Part shown: one piece after another, positions 26,986 to 39,110 of the stretch
Layout: every line of letters starts with the position of its first letter
Numbering within the stretch: position 1 is the stretch's first letter
Source of the DNA: Tragulus kanchil
Taxonomy: Eukaryota > Chordata > Mammalia > Artiodactyla > Tragulidae
Reading direction: 5' to 3'
DNA: 64,000 nucleotides
Assembly (NCBI GenBank): GCA_022376925.1
Contig: JAIOJX010000032.1
Span: 205,960,939 to 206,024,938, forward strand
The notes under the pieces: model-generated
Seen by the model: only the letters and a program-made list of their open reading frames with translations
Told to the model about the DNA's origin: nothing
The model's database searches: none
Position numbers and translations under genes: made by a program

Positions 26986-27250
26986 TTCATTTTTATTTTT
27001 GGTTGTGCTGGGTCTTCATTACCGCAAGGGCCTTTCTCTAGTTGAAGGTGAGCAGGGGCCACTCTTGCTGCAGTGTGTGGACACCTCATTGCAGTGGTTT
27101 CTCTTGTTGCACAGCCTAGACTTTAGGTGTGTAGGTTTAGCCGTTGTGGCATGAGAGCATAGGCATGTGAGATTTCCTGGATTAGGGACGAAACTCATGT
27201 TCCTGCAATTAGAAAGCAGATTCTTAACCACTGGACCACCAAGGAAGTCC
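26986..27250 (-). mobile_element. CHR-2 type SINE
   Basis: Reverse-oriented TTTTGGTTGTGCTGGGTC, ACTCTTGCTGCAGTGTG, TTAGCCGTTGTGGCATG and the head at CACTGGACCACCAAGGAAG. Moderately diverged. The copy is at about 28055-28321 in block G. Confidence 0.85.
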
Positions 27251-27749
27251 TAGAGTAGAGGGAGGCAATTTTTAAAGCTCAGAGATCTTGGAGTCCAGAA
27301 ATCTGTCTGATGGCTGCTTATCTGTTCTCCTCAGAGTCCCAGAAGCCCCCTCATCTGGCCCAGAGCTTTTCTCATGGGACCTTGATCTGGCTCAAGGGCA
27401 TATCCCTGTGCCCAGAAGTTCAGCCTCCCATCTGTTTATCAGAATTGGGAGGGAGGCTCACATTCAAGCAGGTCCTTGTAATCAGTAGAGCTGCCTGCAG
27501 AAGCTATTAATATTAAGCTATTGTAAATGGGGGAAAGTCAGGAAAGCCTGGAGGAGACTCCCAAAAGGGAGGCAACTAGCGTATGTCCTTGAGAGTGGCT
27601 TTACCAGAGCCCCAGGAGGCATGTGGGAGCAAGGGGACCACAGAAATGCTGCCTCCAGTTACGAAGTGAAAAGAGGTGGAAGTGTAGAGGCACCACCAGG
27701 GTTTCATCCCATAGAGGAATTTTCTAGTTCCTTACTTACTGATTCTCTG

Positions 27750-27890
27750 GGCTGGCAGCTTTGTCCTGACTAGTTGCATGGCTTTGGGCAAGTTCCTTCC
27801 CTTCTCTGAGCTTCAGTTCTATGATGCATAAAATGAGTTGTGTGGTTTATATGAAACAACATATACGAAATCCTATAATAGTCATTTTCT
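27750..27890 (+). repeat. MIR remnant
   Basis: TTGCATGGCTTTGGGCAAG, CTCTGAGCTTCAGTTC and CATAAAATGAGTTG follow MIR order. The copy is at about 28820-28962. Confidence 0.7.
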
Positions 27891-29034
27891 ATTTTGCGGG
27901 CTGTCTGACGTCTGAACTTGATTCCTATTTGGGAGAGTACCCCGACTTATGTCCTAGTAGAAGACAGAGGATGGATTGGGGATTGCTACAAAAAGAAAGA
28001 AAGAAAGAAAAAGAAAAGAGCAAGCACTCTCCTAAGGCAGAGAGCAATATTTTTTATTCATTTTTATTTTTGGTTGTGCTGGGTCTTCATTACCGCAAGG
28101 GCCTTTCTCTAGTTGAAGGTGAGCAGGGGCCACTCTTGCTGCAGTGTGTGGACACCTCATTGCAGTGGTTTCTCTTGTTGCACAGCCTAGACTTTAGGTG
28201 TGTAGGTTTAGCCGTTGTGGCATGAGAGCATAGGCATGTGAGATTTCCTGGATTAGGGACGAAACTCATGTTCCTGCAATTAGAAAGCAGATTCTTAACC
28301 ACTGGACCACCAAGGAAGTCCTAGAGTAGAGGGAGGCAATTTTTAAAGCTCAGAGATCTTGGAGTCCAGAAATCTGTCTGATGGCTGCTTATCTGTTCTC
28401 CTCAGAGTCCCAGAAGCCCCCTCATCTGGCCCAGAGCTTTTCTCATGGGACCTTGATCTGGCTCAAGGGCATATCCCTGTGCCCAGAAGTTCAGCCTCCC
28501 ATCTGTTTATCAGAATTGGGAGGGAGGCTCACATTCAAGCAGGTCCTTGTAATCAGTAGAGCTGCCTGCAGAAGCTATTAATATTAAGCTATTGTAAATG
28601 GGGGAAAGTCAGGAAAGCCTGGAGGAGACTCCCAAAAGGGAGGCAACTAGCGTATGTCCTTGAGAGTGGCTTTACCAGAGCCCCAGGAGGCATGTGGGAG
28701 CAAGGGGACCACAGAAATGCTGCCTCCAGTTACGAAGTGAAAAGAGGTGGAAGTGTAGAGGCACCACCAGGGTTTCATCCCATAGAGGAATTTTCTAGTT
28801 CCTTACTTACTGATTCTCTGGGCTGGCAGCTTTGTCCTGACTAGTTGCATGGCTTTGGGCAAGTTCCTTCCCTTCTCTGAGCTTCAGTTCTATGATGCAT
28901 AAAATGAGTTGTGTGGTTTATATGAAACAACATATACGAAATCCTATAATAGTCATTTTCTATTTTGCGGGCTGTCTGACGTCTGAACTTGATTCCTATT
29001 TGGGAGAGTACCCCGACTTATGAGTCCTAGTAGA

Positions 29035-29190
29035 AGACAGAGCCCCAGTTCTGCAACAAAACTGGAAATGCCAGATATTTGCTTTCCCAGCTTCCCTTGC
29101 AGCTAGAACATGGCCGTGTGACCTGGGCTCCACCAATCAGAAGCAAACACCCTGGACTTTGAATCCATAGCCAGAGACACAAAGAAGCAA
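29035..29190 (+). repeat. Second diverged copy of the old repeat at 26046
   Basis: Aligned over about 150 bases with the block at 26046-26190, with scattered substitutions. Unlike the 1.1-kb blocks, this is real old divergence. Confidence 0.6.
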
Positions 29191-29689
29191 AAACTGTGTG
29201 AGAATCTCCTCTGGTAGCAATGTGGTTGAAGCGAGACTCAGGTTGCAGAGTCACCTTGCCCAGGGTGGGTTGTGGCAGCATTGGGAACTCCAGCACCTAA
29301 GCATCCCATCAAGAGTAGAGTAACTGCAGTAACTTCTACCCCAGACCAGTGCTGTGACAAGCTTTGGGGCATTAATTCTAATTTCTAAGCCTCCTGGAGA
29401 ATTTTTGAGCAACTCAGTATCATTCTGGTAAATTCCTTTTTGGGTTAAATCAAACACAGTCGTTTATAACTCCAAAACCAAGCTGTTGAAGTTGTGGATA
29501 TCCACAATCCAGCCTGGGAACCTTAATTTCCCTTTACAATCTAATTTGGACCACATATGAGTTATGAATGATATGAAAGAGCAAGGCTTTGGAGAGAGAG
29601 GTCCTAATAAAATCTGTGTCTATGCGTATAGTTGAGACTGGTGGCTGCCTACTCAATTTCTATTTTCTTCTCTGTCTTAGTATCATGCT

Positions 29690-30372
29690 TTTAAAAAATT
29701 TATTTACTTTTGGCTGTGTTGGCTCTTCATTGTTGTGAGGGCTACTCTTTTTTTTTTTTTTTTTTTAAAGATTTATTTATTTATTTATTTTGGGCGGGGG
29801 TCGGGTTGGGGAGCGAGGGGAGCCGGCAGGCCACTTCTGTTGGTCTTTCATTTCTCTATTTTCATCCGTCTTTGTTCTTTGGCTCCTGTGGGCCTACCAT
29901 CGCGGTGGCCTCTGTTGTCTCAGAGCACCGGCTCTGGGCGCATGCGCTCCAGAGCTCCGGCTCGGTGATTGGACACATGGGTCCAGCCGCTCCGCGGCAC
30001 GTGGGATCTTCCCAGGCCAGGGATCGAACCGGCGCCCCTTGCACTGCAAGGCGGTGTCCTTACCCACTGGACCACCAGGGGAATCCCTGTGAGGGCTACT
30101 CTTGAGTTCCGGTGCACTGGCTTCTCAATACAGTGACTTTTCTTGTTGCGCGGCATGGGCTCCAGGGCACATGGGCTTCAGTAGTTGTGATTTCAGGGAT
30201 CTAGAGCATGGGCTCCAGGGCACGTGGGCTTCAGCCCATCTAGAGCACAGGCTCAATAGTTGTGGTGTACAGGCTTAGTTGCTCCGAGGCATGGGGAAAT
30301 CTTCCCAAATCGAACCATGTCTCCTTCATTGGCAGGCAGATTCTTTACCACTGACCCACCAGGGGAAGCCCC
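29690..30372 (-). mobile_element. CHR-2 type SINE, split by a younger SINE
   Basis: Outer halves at 29690-29749 (TTTGGCTGTGTTGGCTC) and 30088-30372 (GGGCTCCAGGGCACATGGG to CACTGACCCACCAGGGG), in reverse orientation, with an internal repeat of the GGGCTCCAGGGCAC unit. The copy is at about 30807-31488. Confidence 0.85.
29750..30087 (-). mobile_element. Young CHR-derived tRNA SINE nested in a CHR-2 SINE
   Basis: A reverse full-length element: T-rich tail, TCTTTGTTCTTTGGCTCC, GCATGCGCTCCAGAGC, B box GGATCGAACC, head at CACTGGACCACCAGGGG. Flanked by the 16-base duplication TGTGAGGGCTACTCTT at 29734-29749 and 30088-30103. The block H copy is at about 30867-31204 with the same flanks. Confidence 0.95.
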
Positions 30373-31709
30373 AGAATTCTTTTTTTTATTCAGGGTGGTG
30401 ATGTCCATAGATAAAATGCTACATTTCCCAACCACTTTTTCAGCTAAATGTGCCCCTTTGTTAAAGTCAAAGAAATATGAGCAGAAATCTTAAGACATTT
30501 AACAAATAGCTTTTTTGCTCATTCTGCGTTTCTTTCAGCTTCCTGTCTGGAACACAGACATTATGGCTAGTGCTTCAGCCGTTGTTTGGGGCTATGAGGT
30601 GACCCTGAGGATGGAAGCTAACATTAGGAAAGTGGAGCGAAGAATAGGAGTTTGGGTACCTTAAAGAACCAATGAGGATTTTTTGAGCTATGAAAGAGCA
30701 AGGCTTTGGAGAGAGAGGTCCTAATAAAATCTGTGTCTATGCGTATAGTTGAGACTGGTGGCTGCCTACTCAATTTCTATTTTCTTCTCTGTCTTAGTAT
30801 CATGCTTTTAAAAAATTTATTTACTTTTGGCTGTGTTGGCTCTTCATTGTTGTGAGGGCTACTCTTTTTTTTTTTTTTTTTTTAAAGATTTATTTATTTA
30901 TTTATTTTGGGCGGGGGTCGGGTTGGGGAGCGAGGGGAGCCGGCAGGCCACTTCTGTTGGTCTTTCATTTCTCTATTTTCATCCGTCTTTGTTCTTTGGC
31001 TCCTGTGGGCCTACCATCGCGGTGGCCTCTGTTGTCTCAGAGCACCGGCTCTGGGCGCATGCGCTCCAGAGCTCCGGCTCGGTGATTGGACACATGGGTC
31101 CAGCCGCTCCGCGGCACGTGGGATCTTCCCAGGCCAGGGATCGAACCGGCGCCCCTTGCACTGCAAGGCGGTGTCCTTACCCACTGGACCACCAGGGGAA
31201 TCCCTGTGAGGGCTACTCTTGAGTTCCGGTGCACTGGCTTCTCAATACAGTGACTTTTCTTGTTGCGCGGCATGGGCTCCAGGGCACATGGGCTTCAGTA
31301 GCTGTGATTTCAGGGATCTAGAGCATGGGCTCCAGGGCACGTGGGCTTCAGCCCATCTAGAGCACAGGCTCAATAGTTGTGGTGTACAGGCTTAGTTGCT
31401 CCGAGGCATGGGGAAATCTTCCCAAATCGAACCATGTCTCCTTCATTGGCAGGCAGATTCTTTACCACTGACCCACCAGGGGAAGCCCCAGAATTCTTTT
31501 TTTTATTCAGGGTGGTGATGTCCATAGATAAAATGCTACATTTCCCAACCACTTTTTCAGCTAAATGTGCCCCTTTGTTAAAGTCAAAGAAATATGAGCA
31601 GAAATCTTAAGACATTTAACAAATAGCTTTTTTGCTCATTCTGCGTTTCTTTCAGCTTCCTGTCTGGAACACAGACATTATGGCTAGTGCTTCAGCCGTT
31701 GTTTGGGGC

Positions 31710-33860
31710 TATGAGGTGACCCTGAGGATGGAAGCTAACATTAGGAAAGTGGAGCGAAGAATAGGAGTTTGGGTACCTTAAGACCAAGGAGCTACCTACC
31801 ATATCAGCCCTGGACTGCCTCAACAAGTTTTTTTACACAAAGAGAAAGAAATATTCATTTTCCCCTACCCACTGGTGTATAAACAACTGGCCTTTGGTCT
31901 CTGTTACTAGAGGCTGTAAGTGATTCTTCACTGATACCACGGAGGAGCATTTGAAATCAACCGTTCTTACCTGGGGGACAACCTAAGGGCTTGTCAATCA
32001 CAGCAGAGATCTGGTTTATCCCCAAATCCTGACAGATAGAAATCTCTCTTGGATATGTCTCTCCTCTCCAACCTCATGGACTTTGATCCTCACTTGATCC
32101 TTTTCTGTGCTATCTAAAAGACCTTCTGGTACCCCAGAATTGCTTTTGTAGTGGTCTAGGTAGCACCAACTTGACTTTGCTGGAGGAAAGCCTCTTACTT
32201 TTTGGTCTTGGTGCTTTTCCATGATGCCCAGTATTCTGTGAGCAGGCTCCGCTCCTGCCTCCATGACTCACTTGTGTACTGTGGGGTGAGTATTTTAGCA
32301 TCTCTAAGCCTCAGTTCGTTTAACTGTAAAATGGAGATGGTGCTGTTTGAACTGGCTTTCTTGGAGAACTCTTCGAAGTAAATATGCATGAAACTATTTA
32401 GAAGATGGTGAAGGATCATGCAGAAGTATGGCAATCTTTTTTCTGATTACAAATAATGGCTCAGAATATATTGACCATCTCATTTGCAAACTTGCATTAT
32501 TTTTTCTACTTTATACTTGTCCACAATTGCAGCTCATCTGCCCACCTTCCTCATGCTTCAGTCTTTTAAGATCTTCCCTAGATTTATATCTGTTGACTTG
32601 ATATTTTACTATATATCATTTATAGAGAGCTAGCATTTATTTATTGAGATTTACAACCACCTCTGGCAATCTCAGTTAACATTTATCGAGTGCTCAGCAC
32701 TGTACATGGAAATATCCCTTATTTTTTTTAAAAGTCGAGGTTCCCCAAAAGGATATGCAAATTTAGTAGTTTGGGCCTAAAGTTTATGAGGTGACCCTGA
32801 GGATGGAAGCTAACATTAGGAAAGTGGAGCGAAGAATAGGAGTTTGGGTACCTTAAGACCAAGGAGCTACCTACCATATCAGCCCTGGACTGCCTCAACA
32901 AGTTTTTTTACACAAAGAGAAAGAAATATTCATTTTCCCCTACCCACTGGTGTATAAACAACTGGCCTTTGGTCTCTGTTACTAGAGGCTGTAAGTGATT
33001 CTTCACTGATACCACGGAGGAGCATTTGAAATCAACCGTTCTTACCTGGGGGACAACCTAAGGGCTTGTCAATCACAGCAGAGATCTGGTTTATCCCCAA
33101 ATCCTGACAGATAGAAATCTCTCTTGGATATGTCTCTCCTCTCCAACCTCATGGACTTTGATCCTCACTTGATCCTTTTCTGTGCTATCTAAAAGACCTT
33201 CTGGTACCCCAGAATTGCTTTTGTAGTGGTCTAGGTAGCACCAACTTGACTTTGCTGGAGGAAAGCCTCTTACTTTTTGGTCTTGGTGCTTTTCCATGAT
33301 GCCCAGTATTCTGTGAGCAGGCTCCGCTCCTGCCTCCATGACTCACTTGTGTACTGTGGGGTGAGTATTTTAGCATCTCTAAGCCTCAGTTCGTTTAACT
33401 GTAAAATGGAGATGGTGCTGTTTGAACTGGCTTTCTTGGAGAACTCTTCGAAGTAAATATGCATGAAACTATTTAGAAGATGGTGAAGGATCATGCAGAA
33501 GTATGGCAATCTTTTTTCTGATTACAAATAATGGCTCAGAATATATTGACCATCTCATTTGCAAACTTGCATTATTTTTTCTACTTTATACTTGTCCACA
33601 ATTGCAGCTCATCTGCCCACCTTCCTCATGCTTCAGTCTTTTAAGATCTTCCCTAGATTTATATCTGTTGACTTGATATTTTACTATATATCATTTATAG
33701 AGAGCTAGCATTTATTTATTGAGATTTACAACCACCTCTGGCAATCTCAGTTAACATTTATCGAGTGCTCAGCACTGTACATGGATTATCTTATTCAAGT
33801 CTCCCCCAAAAGATATGAAATGAGTGTTTCTAGTATTCTTTTTTACAGATGAGGAAACTG
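31710..33860 (+). repeat. Tandem duplicate block I (31710-32784 and 32785-33860)
   Basis: The unit is 1075 bp. The final 75 bases of copy 1 (32710-32784) align to 33785-33860 only with many insertions and substitutions, like an uncorrected long read. The rest of the copies match almost perfectly. Confidence 0.95.
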
Positions 33861-34250
33861 AGTCATTGTATGGTTCCAGCCAGGCAGCTAGTGAACCCAG
33901 GTGAATTACATTTTGTGACAATAAGGTTGTGTCAGTTCAAGTACTCTAAGAAAGCAGAAGCCGAGACAGGGTCAGGAAGGCAAGTGATTTATTGGGTTTG
34001 GGGGTGGAGGTAAGACCTGTGAAAGGTAAAGGAGAAGGGGAGCAGGATTGGAAAGGGAGAGCCTCAAACCACAATGCCGATCTGACCAAGTCTCGACCCA
34101 TCTAACGGGGAGCTCCAGAGCAAAGACTGCCCGTTAAAGGAGCCTTGAGTTGGGCAGGAATGGTTAGGCCCTAGGACCTTTGCCCATTGTGCTCTGTCAC
34201 TCAGACCCTGTGTTGAGTGATTCTAGCTAGTATTTCTGGATCATGTACTT
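31790..34250. other. Intergenic stretch, mostly block I copies
   Basis: Apart from the duplicated block and a MIR remnant near 33745-33900 (CAGATGAGGAAACTGAG), no gene or named repeat is seen. It is A/T-richer than the neighbouring sequence. Confidence 0.6.
33745..33900 (+). repeat. MIR remnant
   Basis: GAGTGCTCAGCACTGTACATG, CAGATGAGGAAACTGAG and CAGCTAGTGAACCCAGG are MIR words. The left part is repeated at 32670-32710. Confidence 0.75.
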
Positions 34251-34254
34251 GAAT

Positions 34255-34445
34255 GTTATTGAGAAGGTAGATCTTAAAGACTCTTACCACAAAAGAGAAG
34301 TGGCAACCATGTGAAGGGTTGGACGTAGTAGCGAATGCTATGATGGTAATCATTTTGCAGATTATACATGTGTTGAATGAACATGTGATACACCTTAAAC
34401 TTACACAATGTATGTGTCAATTACATGTCAATAAAGCTGGGAGAG
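34255..34445 (+). mobile_element. Old L1 (L1M-type) 3' end
   Basis: TATGATGGTAATCATTTTGC, ACACCTTAAACTTACACAAT and TGTCAATTACATGTCAATAA ending AAGCTGGGAG match the usual old L1 3' end. Confidence 0.75.
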
Positions 34446-35020
34446 AAAAAACAGCACTGCCGTGGATCTGGAAGAGGCTACCGCTGGTGGCTGACCGCTA
34501 CCTGTGCTCCTGAGCCTCAACAGCAGGTTCTTTCTTGAAGGGGTGTCTGAGCAGGGCAACTCCATGGCTTCTACAAATGAGGTGTAACAACAAATCAGAT
34601 GGTTTATCTTTTGTTCTGGATCCTGGGGGCCCAGGCATAGCCAGGCTTGGCGGTGAACTGTGGGTTGGTTCTAGGTCAATTTTATACATCTCCGTTGAGA
34701 CTGTGGCTACCAAACCATGTTCTTCTGGCAGAGGTCAGGATGAACAGAAGCAGCCAAACCACATAAAGCCATTTAAAGCCTCTTCTTGGGTCATATCTGC
34801 TCACATCCCATTGGCTGACGCTAGTCACATAGCTAAGCCCAAAGGCAGTGGAGTAGGGGCAATGATCTCCCCCAACCAGGGAAGCCAGGACAAGGGTATA
34901 GAGGGAAGGAAGAACTGTGGACTAACACCTACACTACTCAACCAGCCATCTGGCACCAACACCCACACCGTGGCCATTTGGTCGTGAGTGGCATGTACAG
35001 CACCCGATATGAGCTCTTAT
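34446..35020. other. Unique intergenic stretch
   Basis: No gene or repeat family recognised. Short open frames lack any known domain. Confidence 0.5.
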
Positions 35021-35029
35021 GGGCAGTGG

Positions 35030-35240
35030 GTAAGAGCGCAGTTCTGGAGTCACATGACTGGAGTCAGACCCTGGCTCCAACACTCTCAAGCTGCACCACC
35101 TCAGGCATTTCCGAGACCCCTGGGAACCTCAGTTTCCTCTTTTGTAAAATGAAGCTAAGTAAAGAATCCACATTATAAGGTTATGAGGAAATGAGAGAAT
35201 GTAGGAAACACCTTTGCCACGGTGTCTGGGTAGGCATTCA
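35030..35240 (+). repeat. MIR remnant
   Basis: GTAAGAGCGCAGTTCTGGAG, CTCAGTTTCCTCTTTTG, TAAAATGAAGC and GTTATGAGGAAATGAGAG follow MIR order. Confidence 0.8.
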
Positions 35241-35289
35241 CAAGCACTACATTTGCTTCTAATCCTTACAGCAACCTTGTATAATGGTG

Positions 35290-35571
35290 CTGTTTATTTA
35301 CTTATGGGCTGCAGTGGGTCTTCATTGCTGCCCACGGGCTTTCTGTAGTTGCGGCCAGCGGGGGCTACCCTCCAGCTGAGGCGTGCAGGCTTCCCAGTGC
35401 GCCGGTGTCTCTTATTGCGGAGCACAGACTCTACAGTATGTGGGCTCAGCAGTTGTGATGCACAGGCTCAGCTGACCTTTGGCACGTGGGATCTTAGTTT
35501 TTGGACCAGAGATTGAACCTGTGTCCCCTGCATTGGAGGATTCTTAACCACCACACCACCAGGGAAGTCTG
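35290..35571 (-). mobile_element. CHR-2 type SINE
   Basis: Reverse CAGTGGGTCTTCATTGCTG, TTGCGGAGCACAGACTC, GGCACGTGGGATCTTAG and the head at CACACCACCAGGGAAG. Not duplicated. Confidence 0.88.
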
Positions 35572-35574
35572 CTG

Positions 35575-36410
35575 TTTATTAACCCAGAATTGTGTCATTC
35601 TGGGAACCCATCACCGTCCCTGTGTGCCACAATCGTTTGCAGCAATGAGTCCCAGCGTCCTGTATCTGTTTCTATCTTCCCTCAGCACTTGCCCATCCAG
35701 CTTAGGACACCTCTCTAGAGAAACCCCATCCCACCCAGGACCCCCTCGTGTTTCCCGTCAGTTACCCTGGGGAGAAGGCCACCCACTCCCACATGGCCAG
35801 GGATGTTTTCCAGTCCGTTCCAATTTTTTAAAATCACCGCTTGGCATAGTCCCAGGGTTGGGGTGGGGTAGGTGTCGAAGAAAGTAGAGACACCCGCCCA
35901 GGACTCCCCAGGGGAGGAGGGGCCGTGGTGGGTGCAGAGGGGAGGAGGCCAGCGGAAAGTCAGCCAGCGAAAGGTTTAGCCCCGCAATCCTATTCCACTT
36001 AATATCCCATAATAAAATGCTGTCAACATGAGTTTCCTGTTCAAGTGGATTTGTTAAGAAGCCTGGGCAGGTCAGAGGTGTGTTCCGGCCTCCTATGTGT
36101 GTGTTGGTGGCGGAGGGGTGTTGGGGGTGCCTCAGGCACAGGAGGCCCTCCTCACCTTTTCCCCTCTGCAGTCCAAAGAGGCTCCCACGAAGGGGGCTGT
36201 CAGACTTGTCTGTACCTGTCAAGTCTGTGATGGGTCACGCAGGGGCCCTTGAACCCCCTGGAGGTGTCCTTTTTCTTCCTTTTCTTTTTATTTTTTTGAG
36301 CGTGTCTCCTTTGATAAGCATCCTGTCACTAAGGCAGAAAGTATGATTTTAGTGTAGAGGACCCAAAGAAAGAGGTTGTCCCAAGTTGGGGGAGGCATGT
36401 GTCAGAGTCC
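35575..36410. other. Unique intergenic stretch
   Basis: No recognisable gene or named interspersed repeat. Contains a patch CTTAATATCCCATAATAAAA near 35999-36018 with possible regulatory character. Confidence 0.45.
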
Positions 36411-36413
36411 CCA

Positions 36414-38675
36414 AACCCCTCATGAAGGAGGAACAACAGGTCAGCCCTGGGGCCACCTCAGGGGACCGAGAGCTACTTAGTGAGAAGCTTAAAAATCTGG
36501 GGTGGCCTCAGGCCTCTCCAGTGACAACTCGGGGGTGACCCCAGTTGTTCTTCAAACTGGCTGCTGGCCACCCGCTGCCTTCCAGGCTGACCCACCGCTG
36601 AGCTTTCCTTCCTTTGTGGTGGAGGGGCACAGCCCTGGCCTCCCCAAGGAGGTGGCCAAGCTGCCCGGGGAGCCTTAACATGGGATTGGACAATAGTTTA
36701 CTACTGAGTGGTCACCTTGAGTCGGGACAGAGCCAGGGGCTGTCCTGATGCTGGCTTGTTGAATCCAGGGAGGCAAGGTCAGCCATGCAGAGGGGCTATG
36801 GAAGGGTGAAGACTGGCGTGATCCACATTTTCCCTTGAGTCAGTGGGGCCTGGGAAGTTTAAGTGAAACCAAGATCTCACCTAGTGAGGGGAGGCGCTGG
36901 GACAGGAGCCCAGCTCTGTCTAACCCCAGACTCCCCCTGTCAGGGTGTAGAGAGATGCACAGCGTCGCAGACAGAAGCTTCAGGAACCCAGCCTGCGCTT
37001 GGGCTCATCAGGGGGAGCTGGGGCGTCTGCCCGAAGGCATGGGCGCCAGTCGAGGGATGAGGTCAGGCTCCTCTCCCGGGGCTTCTGGGTGGGTGACCAG
37101 CTGCGGGGGCGAGACCAGGGGAGGGGGGCATGAGCCTCGGGGATGAGGACGCTGGGCCTGGGCTTCCAGCCCTTTTGTGAGCCCTTTTAATTCGTGTAAA
37201 TGAGGGTTTTTAATTTGTTATTCTGGGTTTTATTTCTATTACCATCTCATTTGCCTCTAAACCCTATTTCGCCCCAGCCTGGACCGAATTCCATTTGATG
37301 CATTAGGACTAATTCTCCTCCCAAAGGGTTAGATGTTTTCTCCCCACACCAAAGTCGCTTATTTTGGATAAAGAGACGATTAGATTTATCTTTAATATTT
37401 TAATGGCAGCTGGGATTAGCGGGCAAACAGCCCTGACTGGGGTTGTTCCCCGCGGATTAGGTTCTGATAAACTCTCAGATGGGGAGCCCCCCCACCCCAC
37501 CCCACTTTCTGTTTTCCACAAAGTGCTCTTTTATTATTTTTTTGTTAACCCCTCATGAAGGAGGAACAACAGGTCAGCCCTGGGGCCACCTCAGGGGACC
37601 GAGAGCTACTTAGTGAGAAGCTTAAAATCTGGGGTGGCCTCAGGCCTCCAGTGACAACTCGGGGTGACCCCAGTTGTTCTTCAAACTGGCTGCTGGCCAG
37701 CCGCTGCCTTCCAGGCGGACCCACCGCTGAGCTTTCCTTCCTTTGTGGTGGAGGGGCACAGCCCTGGCCTCCCCAAGGAGGTGGCCAAGCTGCCCGGGGA
37801 GCCTTAACATGGGATTGGACAATAGTTTACTACTGAGTGGTCACCTTGAGTCGGGACAGAGCCAGGGGCTGTCCTGATGCTGGCTTGTTGAATCCAGGGA
37901 GGCAAGGTCAGCCATGCAGAGGGGCTATGGAAGGGTGAAGACTGGCGTGATCCACATTTTCCCTTGAGTCAGTGGGGCCTGGGAAGTTTAAGTGAAACCA
38001 AGATCTCACCTAGTGAGGGGAGGCGCTGGGACAGGAGCCCAGCTCTGTCTAACCCCAGACTCCCCCTGTCAGGGTGTAGAGAGATGCACAGCGTCGCAGA
38101 CAGAAGCTTCAGGAACCCAGCCTGCGCTTGGGCTCATCAGGGGGAGCTGGGGCGTCTGCCCGAAGGCATGGGCGCCAGTCGAGGGATGAGGTCAGGCTCC
38201 TCTCCCGGGGCTTCTGGGTGGGTGACCAGCTGCGGGGGCGAGACCAGGGGAGGGGGGCATGAGCCTCGGGGATGAGGACGCTGGGCCTGGGCTTCCAGCC
38301 CTTTTGTGAGCCCTTTTAATTCGTGTAAATGAGGGTTTTTAATTTGTTATTCTGGGTTTTATTTCTATTACCATCTCATTTGCCTCTAAACCCTATTTCG
38401 CCCCAGCCTGGACCGAATTCCATTTGATGCATTAGGACTAATTCTCCTCCCAAAGGGTTAGATGTTTTCTCCCCACACCAAAGTCGCTTATTTTGGATAA
38501 AGAGACGATTAGATTTATCTTTAATATTTTAATGGCAGCTGGGATTAGCGGGCAAACAGCCCTGACTGGGGTTGTTCCCCGCGGATTAGGTTCTGATAAA
38601 CTCTCAGATGGGGAGCCCCCCCACCCCACCCCACTTTCTGTTTTCCACAAAGTGCTCTTTTATTATTTTTTTGTT
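36414..38675 (+). repeat. Tandem duplicate block J (36414-37546 and 37547-38675)
   Basis: The unit is 1133 bp. The start of copy 2 has shortened runs (CTTAAAATC versus CTTAAAAATC; CTCGGGGTG versus CTCGGGGGTG). The junction cuts a candidate conserved regulatory block, whose uninterrupted form is around copy 2 and beyond (38290-38880). Confidence 0.97.
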
Positions 38676-38880
38676 GAAAAAAAATTCCCTTGTCTTTTGG
38701 AACATCATAAATTCCATTTGCTGTTTTCTATTAAATCAAGTTGATTAAATTCGTTGTGACTCTTTGCACATAGATCTTTTTAATTTTAACGTCTCCAGCA
38801 TAAAATCTTTAATGGTGCAATTTGAAATGGCTGCAATATTCAGTGCAGGCCTTGATAAAACAGATGGAAATGAGGTTCTG
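38290..38880. promoter_or_regulatory. Candidate VSX2 upstream enhancer block (A/T-rich, homeodomain sites)
   Basis: About 600 bases with no repeat signature, A/T-rich within GC-rich surroundings. It holds two GGATTA (OTX/CRX-type) cores, one in GGGATTAGCGGG and one in GCGGATTAGG (first-copy positions 37413-37418 and 37454-37459, about 1129 higher in the second copy). TAAT-type words such as TTTTAATTCG, ATTAGGACTAATT, TTAAATCAAGTTGATTAAA and TTTTTAATTTTAA lie around them. Block J repeats its left half at 37160-37546. After collapsing copies it lies roughly 13 kb upstream of VSX2. Activity and conservation are inferred. Confidence 0.4.
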
Positions 38881-39110
38881 CCAGGGAAAGGAGGCTGTCA
38901 GGAGGGGTTCAGTCAGGAGCAGGCACAGAAGCCCCGGGATGACTCTGCCTCAGGCCAGAGAGGCCGGGGCCCAGTCCATGTTCTGCCACTCCCCTAGCTT
39001 CAGGGCCTTGACCAGTGCTTGCTGCGCGGGCTGTAACTTCAGTTGATGCTTACTGATGCGCTTCCCATGTGCCTAGCGCTGTGCACGCATCATCAATAAT
39101 CCTTTACTCA

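Larger units (their letters stand above)
26895..29041 (+). repeat. Tandem duplicate block G (26895-27965 and 27966-29041)
   Basis: The unit is about 1071 bp, in upstream intergenic DNA. The copies are essentially identical, with a two-base difference (TTATGTCC versus TTATGAGTCC) just before the junction. Each includes a minus-strand CHR-type SINE and a MIR remnant. Confidence 0.97.
29572..31790 (+). repeat. Tandem duplicate block H (29572-30688 and 30689-31790)
   Basis: The unit is 1117 bp. Each copy contains the same nested SINE pair with the same target-site duplication, so the SINE insertions predate or are independent of the copying. The end of copy 1 (30664-30688) is a noisy version of the sequence after 31780. 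Confidence 0.97.

Noticed and set aside
32755..32762. Perfect octamer ATGCAAAT upstream of VSX2, which would suggest a POU site
   Set aside because: It exists only in the noisy end of block I copy 1. The cleaner copy reads GATATGAAATGAG at the matching place, so the octamer is probably a sequencing error.
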